From RPQJ01 sp963754125 (GTDB taxonomy: Bacteria; Pseudomonadota; Gammaproteobacteria; Steroidobacterales; Steroidobacteraceae), in the NCBI GenBank assembly GCA_963754125.1, contig CAVWEX010000002.1, positions 248,001 through 312,000 on the forward strand: a DNA stretch of 64,000 nt, given 5' to 3'. The position numbers were made by a program, and so were the translations under genes. The notes beneath the pieces are model-generated. The model searched no databases, had not been told where the DNA came from, and was given only the letters and a program-made list of their open reading frames with translations. Shown in pieces: positions 18,558 through 31,326 of this stretch (position 1 is its first letter; each line of letters opens with the position of its first letter).

Positions 18558-19892
18558 TCAGTCCAGCGCGGCGAACGCGTCGCGCGTCAGGTTCTCCGGC
18601 TCGGCCGCGGTGCAGGCCACGTCGTCCTCGATACGGATGCCGCCGAAGGGCTTCAGGCGTTCGACGGCCTCCCAGCGAATGTGCCGTCCGCGCCCGTCCG
18701 CGCGCGCCTCGTCGAGCAGCAGGTCGATGAAGTAGACGCCGGGCTCAACGGTCACCACGAAGCCGGGCTCGAGCACGCGCGTGAGCCGCAGGTAGGGGTG
18801 GCCCTCGGGCCGGGGAATCTCGCGCGTCCCCGACGCGTCCGCAGCGAGCCCCGCCACGTCGTGCACCTGCAGGCCGAGCAGGTGGCCGATGCCGTGCGGG
18901 AAGAACACGCTCGTGACGCGCTCGGTCACCGCGGTGTCGGCATCGCAGCCGACGATGCCCGCCTCGTGAAGCAACCCGCCGATCGCGCGGTGGGCGTCGA
19001 GGTGCACGTCGCGGTAGTCGCGTCCGGCGCGGATGCCCGCGCACAGGCCCTGCTGCAGCGTGTCCATGGCGGCCACCAGCCCCGAGAACTCGGCGTCGCC
19101 GCCCGACACCGTGCGGGTGATGTCGCTCGCATAGCCGCGGAACTGCGCGCCGGCGTCGATCAGGAAGGATCGCCGGGCGCGCTCGTGCCGGCGGTCCATG
19201 TGCTGGTAGTGCAGCACCGCTGCGCCTTCGTCGAAGGCGATGATGTTGCCGTAGGGCAGGTCGTCGTCGCGGGATTCGGCCGCCGCGCAGTAGGCGAGGT
19301 GCACCTCGAACTCCGAGGCGCCCGCGAGGAAGGCCTCGCGCGCCGCGACGTGTCCCCGTGCCGCGAGCGCCGACGCGCGGCGCATGCACGCGAGTTCATA
19401 CGGGGTCTTGACCGCGCGCGCGTAGTGCAGGTGCGCCAGCATCGCGGGCGGGTTGACGGCGGCGAACCCCCAGCTCTCGAACTCGGGCTGCCACTCACCG
19501 ATGAACGCACAGCGCCGCGAAGCGAGTTCGAGCAATGGTCGGGCTGCGGTCGGCTCGCGCACGATGGAAATGTCGAACTCGTCCTGCCAGGCGCCGCCCG
19601 GCAGCTCGGGCGGCCGGTGCCAGTAGTCCGCAGGCTGGTGGAAGGCGAGCCGCGGCCGGGCGTCGCCCGGGGCCCAGGCGACGAAGCAGTCGGGCGCGTC
19701 GGTGATGGGCGCCCAGTGCTTGAAGTGCGGGTTCACGGCGAACGGGTAGGGCCGGTCGTCCTGGAAGGCGTACCGGGGGCGGCCCGAGTAGACGACGAGG
19801 GCGTCGAAGCCGCCGGCCTGCAGCGCCGCTTCGGTGCGACGGCACAGCTCGCGGAGGTGGGCCGGGAAGTGCTGGTCGATGTCCTCGAGCAT
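18558..19892 (-). CDS. pepQ: Xaa-Pro dipeptidase
   Basis: Dinuclear-metal peptidase of family M24 that splits X-Pro dipeptides in the cytoplasm. 444 residues. Like E. coli PepQ it carries DDRPYPFAVNPHFK near the start. The metal ligands appear in order in IDAGAQFRGYASDITRT, FFPHGIGHLLGLQVHDVAG, VTVEPGVYFI and GGIRIEDD. ATG at 19892 gives the family start (MLEDIDQHFPAHL); the frame is open for 42 more codons upstream without homologous sequence. Divergent from the lipoprotein gene. Confidence 0.93.
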   Translation of the reverse strand: MLEDIDQHFPAHLRELCRRTEAALQAGGFDALVVYSGRPRYAFQDDRPYPFAVNPHFKHWAPITDAPDCFVAWAPGDARPRLAFHQPADYWHRPPELPGGAWQDEFDISIVREPTAARPLLELASRRCAFIGEWQPEFESWGFAAVNPPAMLAHLHYARAVKTPYELACMRRASALAARGHVAAREAFLAGASEFEVHLAYCAAAESRDDDLPYGNIIAFDEGAAVLHYQHMDRRHERARRSFLIDAGAQFRGYASDITRTVSGGDAEFSGLVAAMDTLQQGLCAGIRAGRDYRDVHLDAHRAIGGLLHEAGIVGCDADTAVTERVTSVFFPHGIGHLLGLQVHDVAGLAADASGTREIPRPEGHPYLRLTRVLEPGFVVTVEPGVYFIDLLLDEARADGRGRHIRWEAVERLKPFGGIRIEDDVACTAAEPENLTRDAFAALD

Positions 19893-20108
19893 GATTCGAA
19901 CCCCTGAAGAGGCGGCTTTGATCGCGACATCTTGCCCAAGCACGGGCTTTGTCGCCATTCGGAGACAGTTCCGGGCGCTGACATATTGGCGGCGCGCCCT
20001 ACACTGGCCCCCGTGCAATCACCGCGACCGGGGGCGAAAGCCCGAAGTCCGGCCCGATTGGCCAAAGATCGTTCAATCGTCTTTCACCTGACCCTGGGGT
20101 ACATCTCA

Positions 20109-20453
20109 ATGAACACGAAGATCGCACTTGCCGCCGCCCTGGCCGCCCTGATCCTGGCCGGCTGCGCGAAGAAGGAAGAGGCCGTGCAGGCCGCCGACGA
20201 CGCCGCCGCTGCCGCCGCTGCCGCTGCCGACGAGGCTGCGAACGCCGCTGCCGAGGCCGTCGATGCCGCCGGTGAAGCTGTCGACGCTTCCGTGGAAGCC
20301 ACGGGCGAGGCCCTCGACGCCGCCGCCGATGCCACTGCCGAAGCCGCTGGCGACGCTGTCGACGCCACTGCCGAGGTTGCCTCGGATGCCGTGCAGGCGA
20401 CCGGCGAAGCCGTCGAGGACACTGGCGAGGCCATCCAGGAAGTCGCCAAGTAA
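20109..20453 (+). CDS. Alanine-rich lipoprotein with tandem 11-residue repeats
   Basis: No named family recognised. 114 residues: a signal peptide with lipobox LAGC, giving a lipidated Cys19, then an Ala/Asp/Glu-rich acidic segment with a run of nine alanines (32-40). Residues 49-103 are five tandem 11-residue units of the type EAVDATGEAVD, the periodicity of surface-seeking amphipathic helices and LEA-like proteins. It is probably a lipid-anchored, helical, possibly partly disordered periplasmic protein. The next feature is a perfect terminator, so it is monocistronic. A long leader separates it from pepQ. Function unknown. Confidence 0.8.
   Translation: MNTKIALAAALAALILAGCAKKEEAVQAADDAAAAAAAAADEAANAAAEAVDAAGEAVDASVEATGEALDAAADATAEAAGDAVDATAEVASDAVQATGEAVEDTGEAIQEVAK
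20253..20417 (+). repeat. Five tandem 33-base units encoding 11-residue repeats
   Basis: Codons 49-103 of the lipoprotein gene fall into five 33-base units. The proteins align with V or A at position 3, A at 5, T or A at 6, G or A at 7 and E at 8 in most units. The DNA copies have diverged, so the pattern is clearer in protein than in DNA. Confidence 0.7.
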
Positions 20454-20479
20454 CTGGCGATCAGCCTGAGCTGAACGAG

Positions 20480-20518
20480 ACGGGCGGGTGCCGCAAGGGA
20501 CCCGCCCGTTTTCCTTTT
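20480..20518 (+). terminator. Rho-independent terminator after the lipoprotein gene
   Basis: ACGGGCGGGT (20480-20489) and ACCCGCCCGT (20500-20509) pair perfectly over 10 bp with a 10-base loop, followed by TTTTCCTTTT. Confidence 0.9.
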
Positions 20519-20576
20519 GGATCCCGCCGGGCGCCGCAGCATGCACCCGGACCTGCTCGCAGGAGGACGACCCGAC

Positions 20577-21099
20577 GTGACCGTCACTGTCCGTGACGCA
20601 CGCGACTCCGACGACGACCGCGCCTGGATCCGCGCGGCCTACCGCGATTACCTGTCCGAACTGTCCGCCTCGCGATCCGGCATCTTCCCGGTCTCCGCCG
20701 AGTGGCGCTCCCGCGACGACGATTTCCTCGCCGGGTGGTTCCGCGATCCCGCGGCCCATCCCTTCGTGATCCTCGCCGACGGCGCCCGCGCCGGGTTTGC
20801 ACTGGTCGCGCGCCAGCCGGCAGTGGCCGCGCGGCGGCGCGGACTTCCGCATGAGCGAATTCTTCGTGGCGCCCGCCGCACGTCGGCGCGGCGTGGGCGC
20901 GCACGCGGCGATGCTGCTGTTCAGCCGCTTCGAGGGCGAGTGGGAGGTGCTCGAGGACGCCGGTAACCGCCCGGCGCTGGCCTTCTGGCGCCGCGTGATC
21001 GGCGCGCAGACCGCCGGCCGCTTCCGGGAAACCCGCGAAGGCGGCGAGGTTCGCCAGCGATTCCGCAGCGTCGTGAGGCCGCCCGAGCGGCCCGGCTGA
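20577..21099 (+). CDS. GNAT-type acetyltransferase, reading frame interrupted
   Basis: Likely an acetyl-CoA-dependent N-acetyltransferase. The first part (TVTVRDARDSDDDRAWIRAA to GFALVARQPAV) and the second part (FRMSEFFVAPAARRRGVGAHAA to FRSVVRPPE) lie in frames offset by one base. The switch is near 20825 in a GC repeat. Removing one base gives a continuous 173-residue protein with the RRRGVG acetyl-CoA loop. The start is taken as GTG 20577, ten bases after AGGAGG; ATG 20541 is an alternative. Substrate unknown. Ends 8 bases before the uvrA 3' end. Confidence 0.7.
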
Positions 21100-21107
21100 G
21101 CCCGTCG

Positions 21108-23967
<2,860 letters not shown>

Positions 23968-23969
<2 letters not shown>

Positions 23970-25254
23970 GGACGGAAGGCGGCCTCGGGCGTCTGGCGGT
24001 CAGCCTGCTAATATAGGGCCAGCTTTCGAGGCAAAGCCAATCCGAACCAAAGACTCCACTCCCCGGCCGGCGCTCTCGCCGCTGGAGCGCCGGTCCGTCG
24101 GCGCGCTCGCAGCGATCTACGCGTCCCGCATGTTCGGGCTGTTCCTGATGCTGCCGGTGCTGGCGCTCTATGCGCACGGCATGGCGGACTATTCTCCGGA
24201 GCTTCTGGGCCTCGCGATGGGCGCGTACGGCCTGACGCAGGCGCTGCTGCAGATCCCGTTCGGGCGGTGGTCCGACCGCCTCGGCCGCAAGCCCGTCATC
24301 ATCGTGGGTCTCGCGCTGTTCGCCGCGGGCTCGCTGCTCGGCGCGATGGCAGACTCCCTGGCCGCCCTCACGCTGGCACGGGCGCTGCAGGGCGCCGGCG
24401 CGGTTTCGGCCGCGGTCACGGCCCTGCTGGCGGACCTGACGCGGCCCGAGGTGCGCACGCGTTCGATGGCGCTCATCGGCATCAGCATCGGGCTGTCGTT
24501 TGTGCTTTCGCTGGTGTTCGCGCCGGTGCTCGATGCCACCGTCGGCGTGCCCGGCATTTTCATCGCGATGCTGCTCATGGCGCTCACGGGCATCGGGCTG
24601 ATCGTGTTCGCAGTGCCGACCGAGCCCGCCCGCAGCGGCCTGGACGCGCCGCCGCTGTCGCGGCTCTACGAGCTCACGGTACGGCCCGCGCTGCTGCGGC
24701 TGCACCTCGGCATGTTCGCGATGCACTTCATGATCACGGCCACCTTCCTTGCCGTGCCCTCGGTGCTGGTCGACGACCTCGGGCTGGCCTCCGCCGGGCA
24801 CTGGAAGGTCTACCTCGCGGTGTTCGTGGCCTCGGTCGCCGGGATGGTGCCGCTCGTGCTCGCGACCGAGCGGACCCGGCGCGGGCCGGTGCTGCTGGTG
24901 CTTGCGATCCTGCTCGCCGCTGCGTCGCAGGCGATGCTCGGGGGGGCGCACGGGCAGTTCTGGGTGGTGATGGCAGCGCTCACGCTGTTCTTCGTTGCCT
25001 TCAATTACCTCGAGGCGAGGCTGCCGGCCCTGCTGACGCTCGCGGCTCCCGGAGCCGAGCGCGGCGCCGCACTCGGCATCTTCGCAACCGCGCAGTTCCT
25101 CGGCGCGTTCGCCGGCGGCGCGCTGGGCGGGGTGCTGCTCGGACGCTACGGCCTGCCGGGGGTGTTCTGGGGTGCCGCAGCGGTCGCGGCGCTTTGGGCG
25201 CTGGTCGCGGCCCCCGGTGCGGCGGGCGCCGCAAATTCGGCGGAACACGCCTGA
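23968..25254 (+). CDS. MFS transporter, YajR-like
   Basis: Major facilitator superfamily pump with about 12 membrane segments. RRSVGALAAIYASRMFGLFLMLPVL and motif A GRWSDRLGRKP resemble E. coli YajR, but the C-terminal YAM domain of YajR is absent. ATG 23968 is used because it is the last in-frame ATG before the conserved region. It places the start inside the uvrA start codon and adds about 40 non-conserved residues, so a nearer non-ATG start is possible. A TAATAT at 24009 could be a -10 and would then exclude this ATG. Substrate unknown. ssb follows. Confidence 0.85.
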
Positions 25255-25321
25255 TTCGCAGAGTTACGCCGGGGTGACCCGGTGCCTTAAGATCACGTCA
25301 TCCTTCACGCGGGTAGGTGCC

Positions 25322-25786
25322 ATGGCACGCGGAATCAACAAAGTCATCCTGGTCGGCAACCTCGGCAAGGACCCGGAGACGCGCTACATGCCGAGCGGCA
25401 AGGCCGTCACGAACTTCAGCATCGCCACCTCGGAGAGCTGGAAGGACAAGCAGACCGGCGAGCAGAAAGAGCAGACCGAGTGGCACAACATCGTGATGTA
25501 CGACCGCCTCGCCGAGATCGCGGCCGAATACCTGCGCAAGGGTTCGCAGGTGTACGTCGAAGGCCGCCTGCGCACCCGCAAGTGGCAGGACAAGGAAGGC
25601 CGTGACCGCTACACCACCGAAATCATCGCCAACGAGATGCAGATGCTCGGGGGCCGAGCAGGCGCCGGCGGCGGCGTGGGCACGGAGTCCCGCGCCGAGC
25701 CGCGTGCCGCGGCGCCGGCCGAACGAGGCAGCGCCCCGGCGCCGTCGACCTCGCGCGACGAGTTCGACGACGACATCCCGTTCTGA
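25322..25786 (+). CDS. ssb: Single-stranded DNA-binding protein
   Basis: Coats single-stranded DNA and recruits replication and repair proteins. 154 residues: OB fold in residues 1-110 (MARGINKVILVGNLGKDPE, TEWHNIVMYDRLAEIA), a Gly/Ala/Pro-rich linker, and the acidic tip DDDIPF that binds partners. The order uvrA / MFS / ssb is shared with Pseudomonas, from established knowledge of PA4232-PA4234. Confidence 0.97.
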   Translation: MARGINKVILVGNLGKDPETRYMPSGKAVTNFSIATSESWKDKQTGEQKEQTEWHNIVMYDRLAEIAAEYLRKGSQVYVEGRLRTRKWQDKEGRDRYTTEIIANEMQMLGGRAGAGGGVGTESRAEPRAAAPAERGSAPAPSTSRDEFDDDIPF

Positions 25787-25822
25787 CGGCCGTCGGGCCG
25801 TCCTCCGGCGCGGGAGACGCGC

Positions 25823-27667
25823 GTGGCCACGGAAGCCGCTGCCCTCGATCTCGGTCACGCAGTCGCGCTGCTGGCCGCGGCGGTCATCGCCGTCCCGCTG
25901 TTCCGCAAGCTCGGCCTCGGCGCCGTGCTCGGCTACCTGTGCGCGGGACTCCTGATCGGGCCGTTCGGCCTCGCACTGTTCCGCGACCCGCAGGCGATCC
26001 TTCACGTCGCCGAGCTCGGCGTGGTGCTGTTCCTGTTCCTGATCGGGCTCGAGATGCGGCCGGGCAAGCTGTGGGCGCTGCGCCGTGAGATCTTCGGCCT
26101 CGGCGTCGCGCAGGTGCTGGTGTGTGGCGCGCTGCTGTCCGCGGTCGGCGTGGCCTTCGGCTGGCCGCCAGCGGTCGCGGTGATCGGTGCGATGGGCTTC
26201 GTGCTGTCGTCCACCGCGGTGATCATGAAGATGCTGGACGAACGGGGGGAAACCGCGACGCCGGCCGGCCAGCGCTCGGTGTCGATCCTCCTGCTCGAGG
26301 ACCTGGCGATCATCCCGCTGCTGGCGCTGATCGCCCTGCTCTCGCTCGCGCAGGGCACGGGCGAGGAGGCCGCGCAACCGGCGTGGATGTCCGTGCTGAT
26401 CGCGCTCGCCGCGGTCGGCGCGCTGGTTGCGGCCGGACGCTGGGCCCTGAATCCCATGTTCCGGATCGTCGCCGCACTCGGCGGCCGCGACGTGATGACC
26501 GCGGCCGCGCTGCTCGTCGTGCTGGGCGCCGCGTTGTTCATGCAATGGGGCGGCCTGTCGATGGCCATGGGCGCGTTCCTCGCCGGCGTGCTGCTGTCGG
26601 AATCGACGTTCCGCCACCAGCTCGAGGCGGATATCGAGCCGTTCCGAGGCATCCTGCTCGGGCTGTTCTTCCTGTCGGTCGGGATGTCGCTCGACCTCGG
26701 CGTCGTCGCCGCCGAGTGGCGGCTGGTCGCCGCCGGTGTCGCGGCCTTCATGGTCGTCAAGGCGCTCGCCATCTACGGCGTGGCGCGCGCCTTCCGCGCC
26801 GATCACCGCGAGTCGGTGCAGCGTGCCGCGCTGTTCGCGCAGGGCGGGGAGTTCGCGTTCGTGCTGTACGCCGCGGCGCTGGCGGCCGGCGTATTCGACG
26901 CCCGCGCGGCTGCGGTGATGTCTGCGATCGTCGTCCTTTCGATGGCCCTCACCCCGATCGTGGTGCTGCTGCTCGGGCGGCTGATGCCGAGGCCGGCGGC
27001 GTCGCTCGACGGCGTCGATGAGCCGCCCTGCCTCAGCGGCCGCGTGCTGATCATCGGCTTCGGCCGGTTCGGCCAGGTCGTGAGCCAGCCGCTGCTGATG
27101 CGCGGCGTGGACGTGTCGATCATCGACTCCGACGTGGACATGATCCGCGCGGCCGGCAACTTCGGCTTCAAGGTCTATTACGGCGACGGCTCGCGGCTCG
27201 ACGTGCTGCGCGCATCGGGCGCCGCGGTCGCCGATGCGATCCTCGTCTGCGCCGATGTGCCCGAGGCGGTGGACCGGATCGTCGCGATCGCGAAGCACGA
27301 ATTTCCGCTCGCGAAGCTGTACGTGCGCTCGTTCGACCGCGGACACTCGCTGCGGCTCATCGCCGCAGGGGTCGACTACCAGCTGCGCGAGACCTTCGAG
27401 TCCGCGATGATCTTCGGCGAGCAGGTGCTGCAGGGGCTCGGCTTCGAAGCCGCGGACGTCGCCGAGACCATGGCGGACGTACGCCGGCGCGACCTGGAGC
27501 GCCTCGAGCTGCAGGTCGTGGGCGGCATCACGGCGGGGCACGCGCTGCTGCGCGGCAATCTCACGACGCCGGAGCCCGCACCGCTGACCCGGCCGCAGCG
27601 TGAAACCCGGGCCCTGAACGACGGTGCGGCCGAAGTCATCGAGCGCGCGGACGCTCCAGGCCGCTGA
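25823..27667 (+). CDS. CPA2 family monovalent cation:proton antiporter, KefB/KefC-like
   Basis: Inner-membrane potassium or sodium/proton antiporter. 614 residues: about 12 membrane segments in residues 10-395, with LFLFLIGLEMRPGKLW and GFVLSSTAVIMKMLDERGE, then a TrkA-N (RCK) nucleotide-binding domain from about residue 406 (RVLIIGFGRFGQVV). The glutathione-gated Kef systems have this architecture, but gating cannot be read here. GTG start at 25823. Its 3' end overlaps the convergent xdhC-like gene by 32 bases. Confidence 0.88.
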   Translation: MATEAAALDLGHAVALLAAAVIAVPLFRKLGLGAVLGYLCAGLLIGPFGLALFRDPQAILHVAELGVVLFLFLIGLEMRPGKLWALRREIFGLGVAQVLVCGALLSAVGVAFGWPPAVAVIGAMGFVLSSTAVIMKMLDERGETATPAGQRSVSILLLEDLAIIPLLALIALLSLAQGTGEEAAQPAWMSVLIALAAVGALVAAGRWALNPMFRIVAALGGRDVMTAAALLVVLGAALFMQWGGLSMAMGAFLAGVLLSESTFRHQLEADIEPFRGILLGLFFLSVGMSLDLGVVAAEWRLVAAGVAAFMVVKALAIYGVARAFRADHRESVQRAALFAQGGEFAFVLYAAALAAGVFDARAAAVMSAIVVLSMALTPIVVLLLGRLMPRPAASLDGVDEPPCLSGRVLIIGFGRFGQVVSQPLLMRGVDVSIIDSDVDMIRAAGNFGFKVYYGDGSRLDVLRASGAAVADAILVCADVPEAVDRIVAIAKHEFPLAKLYVRSFDRGHSLRLIAAGVDYQLRETFESAMIFGEQVLQGLGFEAADVAETMADVRRRDLERLELQVVGGITAGHALLRGNLTTPEPAPLTRPQRETRALNDGAAEVIERADAPGR

Positions 27668-28604
27668 ACGCCCGCTGCAGGTCTGCGGCAATCGCGAGCG
27701 CGATGGCTTCCGGACCTTCGCCCCCGAGCGGCAAGCCCACCGGCGCGCGCAGGCGCGAGCCGAGCGCGGCGTGCTCCTCCGCGGTGAGCCGTGCCAGCAG
27801 TTCGTCACGTCGGGCCGGCGGTCCGAGCAGGCCCACGTAATCCACCTCGCGTGCCGCCAGCGACCGCAGTGCCTCGAGGTCGTGCCCGGCCAGGTGGGTC
27901 ATCACGACGGCGGCATCGAGGGGCTCGCCGCTGAGTTCCGCGAGCGCCGCAGCCGGTCGCCCGCGCATGAGCCGGTCGGCCTCGACGAGGCGATCGGTCC
28001 CGAGCAGACCGTCCCGGTGATCGGCCACCCAGGCGAACCAGCCGAGCGCCCGCGCGATGCGGAGCAGCGGCGGCGCTTCCGGTCCGGCGCCGAGCAGCAG
28101 CAGCAGTGGTGGCGGTCTGATCGAGACGTGTCCGGCGTCGAACAGTGCCGGCGCGAGTGCCGCCAGGTCGAGCCGAGCGCGCCGGCGCGCATCGAAACCC
28201 GCGATGATCGCCTCCAGCGCCGCGCAGGGCTGCCCCGGCGCGACCGGCAGCGCCAGCACGCGCATGCGGCCGCGGCAGCCGGAACCGGAGCCGAACACCA
28301 GGTCGTCGTCGCTGCGGGTGTCGAACACGGCGTCGCGCGGCGCGGCAGCGGCCAGGGCCGCGCGGCCGAGGTCATCGAGCGCCGGCTCGAGGCAGCCGCC
28401 CGAGATCACCCCGACGCGGTAACCGCCTTCCGCTACGAGCGCGAGCGCGCCCGGCTTGCGGTAGGTCGAGCCCTCGGCCTCCACGACGATCGCCAGCGCG
28501 AAGGCGTGGCCCGCAGCGTGCAGGTCCCGAGCCGCCTCGACCACCGCGCGCGGGCTGCCGGGTCCGGCGCTGGCGCCCTCAGGCGGGCCGGAGCGGCAGC
28601 TCAC
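27636..28604 (-). CDS. XdhC/CoxI family molybdenum-enzyme maturation factor
   Basis: XdhC proteins bind molybdenum cofactor, help its sulfuration, and insert it into xanthine-oxidase-type enzymes. 322 residues. An N-terminal XdhC/CoxI domain carries GSTYRKPGALALVAEGG and GVISGGCLEPAL; a C-terminal Rossmann-like domain starts at LLLLGAGPEAPPLL. Last gene of a - strand operon with the two subunits of a molybdenum hydroxylase, the probable client. The GTG start lies inside the 3' end of the preceding gene (26-base overlap). Confidence 0.88.
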   Translation of the reverse strand: MSCRSGPPEGASAGPGSPRAVVEAARDLHAAGHAFALAIVVEAEGSTYRKPGALALVAEGGYRVGVISGGCLEPALDDLGRAALAAAAPRDAVFDTRSDDDLVFGSGSGCRGRMRVLALPVAPGQPCAALEAIIAGFDARRRARLDLAALAPALFDAGHVSIRPPPLLLLLGAGPEAPPLLRIARALGWFAWVADHRDGLLGTDRLVEADRLMRGRPAAALAELSGEPLDAAVVMTHLAGHDLEALRSLAAREVDYVGLLGPPARRDELLARLTAEEHAALGSRLRAPVGLPLGGEGPEAIALAIAADLQRAFSGLERPRAR

Positions 28605-30741
28605 GCAGTCGCTTGCCGGTCAGCGCGGCGAGGGCGTTGGCGACGGCCGGCGCGATCGGCGGCGTGCCCGGCTCGCCGACGCCGCCCGGCCGCTCCGTGC
28701 TCGGCACGATGTGCACGACCACGGCCGGCATTTCCGGCAGCCGCAGCACCGGGTAGTCGTCGAAGTTCGACTGCTGCACCCGGCCGTCCTTGAAGGTGAT
28801 CGCGCCGTGCAGCGCCGCACCGAGCCCGAAGGCGATCCCCGACTCCATCTGCGCTTCGATCGTCAGCGGGTTGACCGCGATGCCGCAGTCGATTGCGCAG
28901 GTGACGCGATGGACGCGGATGCGACCGGCCTCGAGTGACACCTCGGCGACCTGTGCCACGTAGCTGCCGAAGGACTCGTGCACCGCGATGCCGCGTGCGC
29001 GGCCCGCGGGCAGCGGGCCACCCCAGCCCGACTTCTGTGCAGCCAGCTCCAGCACGCCGAGGTGCCGCGGGTGGCCGACGAGCAGCCGGCGGCGGTAGGC
29101 GACGGGATCGACGCCCGCGGCTCGCGCCAGCTCGTCCACGAGCGTTTCCATGACGAACGCGGTGTGACTGTGCCCGACCGAGCGCCACCACAGCACGGGG
29201 ATCGCGCACTGGTAGTCGTGCAACTGCACGCGGTGGTTCGGGATCTTCTTCAGATACGGTGAATCAGCGGTACCCTCGACCGAGGACGGATCGACGCCGC
29301 TGGCGACCAAACTCCGATGCGAAGGGAGTGCCGGCGAGGATGGACTGGCCGACGATCACGTGGTCCCACGCGGTCGGCAGCCCGTCGTCGCCCTGCGCGA
29401 CACGGACGCGATGCAGGTACATGGGCCGGTAATAGCCGCCGCGCATGTCATCCTCGCGACGTCCACACGGTCTTGACCGGTGCGCCCGCCGCCTTTGCCA
29501 CGTGCACGGCCTCGCTCACGAAGTCCGAGGTCGGGGTCGCGCGGCGGCCGAATCCGCCTCCCAGGAAGGTGGTGTGGAGCGTCACCTGCTCAGGCTTGAG
29601 GCCGGCAATGCGCGCCGCGGCCATCTGGTCCAGCGTCTGGAACTGAGTTCCAGTCCAGATCTCGCATTCCTGTGGCCCGAGCCGCACGGTGCAGCTGAGT
29701 GGTTCCATCGCCGCATGCGCGAGGTAGGGCACGACGTAGTCGGCGGTGATGGTCTGCTTCGCGCCTGCGACGGCGGCGGGCGCATCGCCCGCGCTCGCCG
29801 CGACCCTGCCCGGCTGGTCGGCGAGCCGCCGGAACTCGGCAAGCATCGCCGTGCTGTCGAGTGGTGCACCGGGACCGGGCTCCCACTCGACCTTGAGCGC
29901 CTCGCGCCCCGCCTCGGCCGCCCAGAAGTGATCGGCCACCACGGCCACGCCGCTCGGCACTGCCACCACCTTGCGCACGCCCGGCACGGCCCGCGCCGCC
30001 GTGTCGTCGAACGACTTCATGCGCCCGCCGAAGGTGGGACTGCGCGCGACCACCGCGGTGAGGAGTCCGTCGAATCGCACGTCGAGGCCGAACACGGCAC
30101 TGCCGTCCACCTTCTCGGGCGTGTCGAGGCGCCGGGTCGGCTTGCCGATGATCTTCCAGTCCTTCGGATCCTTGAGCGTGACCGTCTCGGGCGCCGGCAG
30201 CGCAGCGGCCGCCGCCGCGAGTTCGCCGTAGCGCAGGCGACGGTCGCCGGCCACGACCGCGCCGTTCTCGGTGCGGCAGGCGGAGGGCACGACGCCGAGA
30301 CGCTGCGCCGCGGCCTGCACCAGCAGCGCCCGCGCCGTGGCGCCCACCTGCCGGTAGCGATCGAATTCCGACGACGTGGTGGTCGAGCCGCCCGTCGCCT
30401 GGATGCCCCACGTCGTGTGCGCGTACGCCGGCGCCGCCGGCGCGTGCTCGACGCGGATCCTCGACCAGTCGGCGTCGAGTTCCTCGGCGATCAGCATCGG
30501 CAGCGAGGTCCAGATGCCCTGGCCCATCTCGGAGTGCGCGAGCAGCACGGTCACGGTGTCGTCGGTGCCGATGCGCAGGAAGGCATTGGCGGGCGGCAGC
30601 GGCGGCGGGCTTCGACACGGCCGGTTCGGCCGCCCAGGCGCGTCGGCGCACCGGGACGTGGAAGGCGATCACGAGTCCCGCGGCGGACAGCGCCGCCTTG
30701 CGCAGGAATTCGCGGCGCGTCGGGTCGGCCGGGGCGCTCAT
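28579..30741 (-). CDS. Molybdopterin-binding subunit of an isoquinoline 1-oxidoreductase-type hydroxylase (IorB-like), frame interrupted
   Basis: Large catalytic subunit of a xanthine-oxidase-family molybdenum hydroxylase. A twin-arginine signal (TRREFLRKAA) directs folded export. Family blocks include HSEMGQGIWTSLPMLIAEEL, TFLGGGFGRRA and the C-terminal AIDCGIAVNPLTIEAQ and GVGEPGTPPIAPAVANA. The frame changes near 30600, 29450 and 29298. Removing one base at each gives one 719-residue protein, the expected size. Start ATG 30741 overlaps the stop of the 2Fe-2S subunit gene. The substrate is not readable; isoquinoline is only the name-giving example. Confidence 0.85.
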
Positions 30742-31204
30742 GATTGCGCCTCCCGGCTCAGTTCCGCCGCACGATGCACGGCGGCCCGGATGCGCGGATA
30801 GGTGCCGCAGCGGCAGATCTGTCCCTCGAGCGCGGTGTCGATGTCCTGCGTCCGTGGGCCGCGGGTTGGCCGCAATCAGCGAGGCCGCCGCCATGATCTG
30901 GCCCGACTGGCAGTAGCCGCACTGCACGACGTCGAGCTCGGCCCAGGCCCGCTGCACCGCGTGGGCCGCCGTCCTTCGACAGGCCCTCGATGGTGGTGAC
31001 CGACTTGCCCTCGGCAAAGCCCGCCGTGGTCATGCAGGACTTGCGGGGCCGGCCGTCCACGTGCACGAGGCAGGCGCCGCACTGGGCGATGCCGCAGCCG
31101 TACTTGGTGCCGGTCAGCCCGAGCAGGTCGCGCAGGACCCACAGCAGCGGCATGTCGGCGGGGGCGGCCACCTCGTGTTCGGTGCCGTTGACACGCAGTT
31201 TCAT
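30738..31204 (-). CDS. [2Fe-2S] subunit of a molybdenum hydroxylase (IorA-like), frame interrupted
   Basis: Electron-transfer subunit with two iron-sulfur clusters. The first cluster motif is YGCGIAQCGACLVHVDG plus a later Cys (RKSC). The second is CGYCQSGQIM with CRCGTYPRIRAA. Frame changes near 30970 and 30855 can be removed by deleting one base at each, giving 154 residues, the family length. First gene of the three-gene - strand operon; its stop overlaps the IorB-like ATG. Confidence 0.85.
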
Positions 31205-31326
31205 GCTTCACCTCGTCTGCTTCGGGTTCGCGCGGCAGATTACCCCGCGCCGGCGGTCGCTGTCGCGGTCCCGGCAAAAACCCGGCGGAGCCGCTACGAT
31301 AGCGCCCCCGTCCCGCCCCGACCGCC

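Noticed and set aside
20180..20450. GCC/GCT-rich low-complexity DNA suggesting a microsatellite
   Set aside because: The periodicity is at the 11-residue protein level and the DNA units have diverged, so it is coding repeat rather than a satellite.
23970..24030. LexA (SOS) box expected upstream of uvrA
   Set aside because: No CTGT-N8-ACAG-like sequence seen on either strand.
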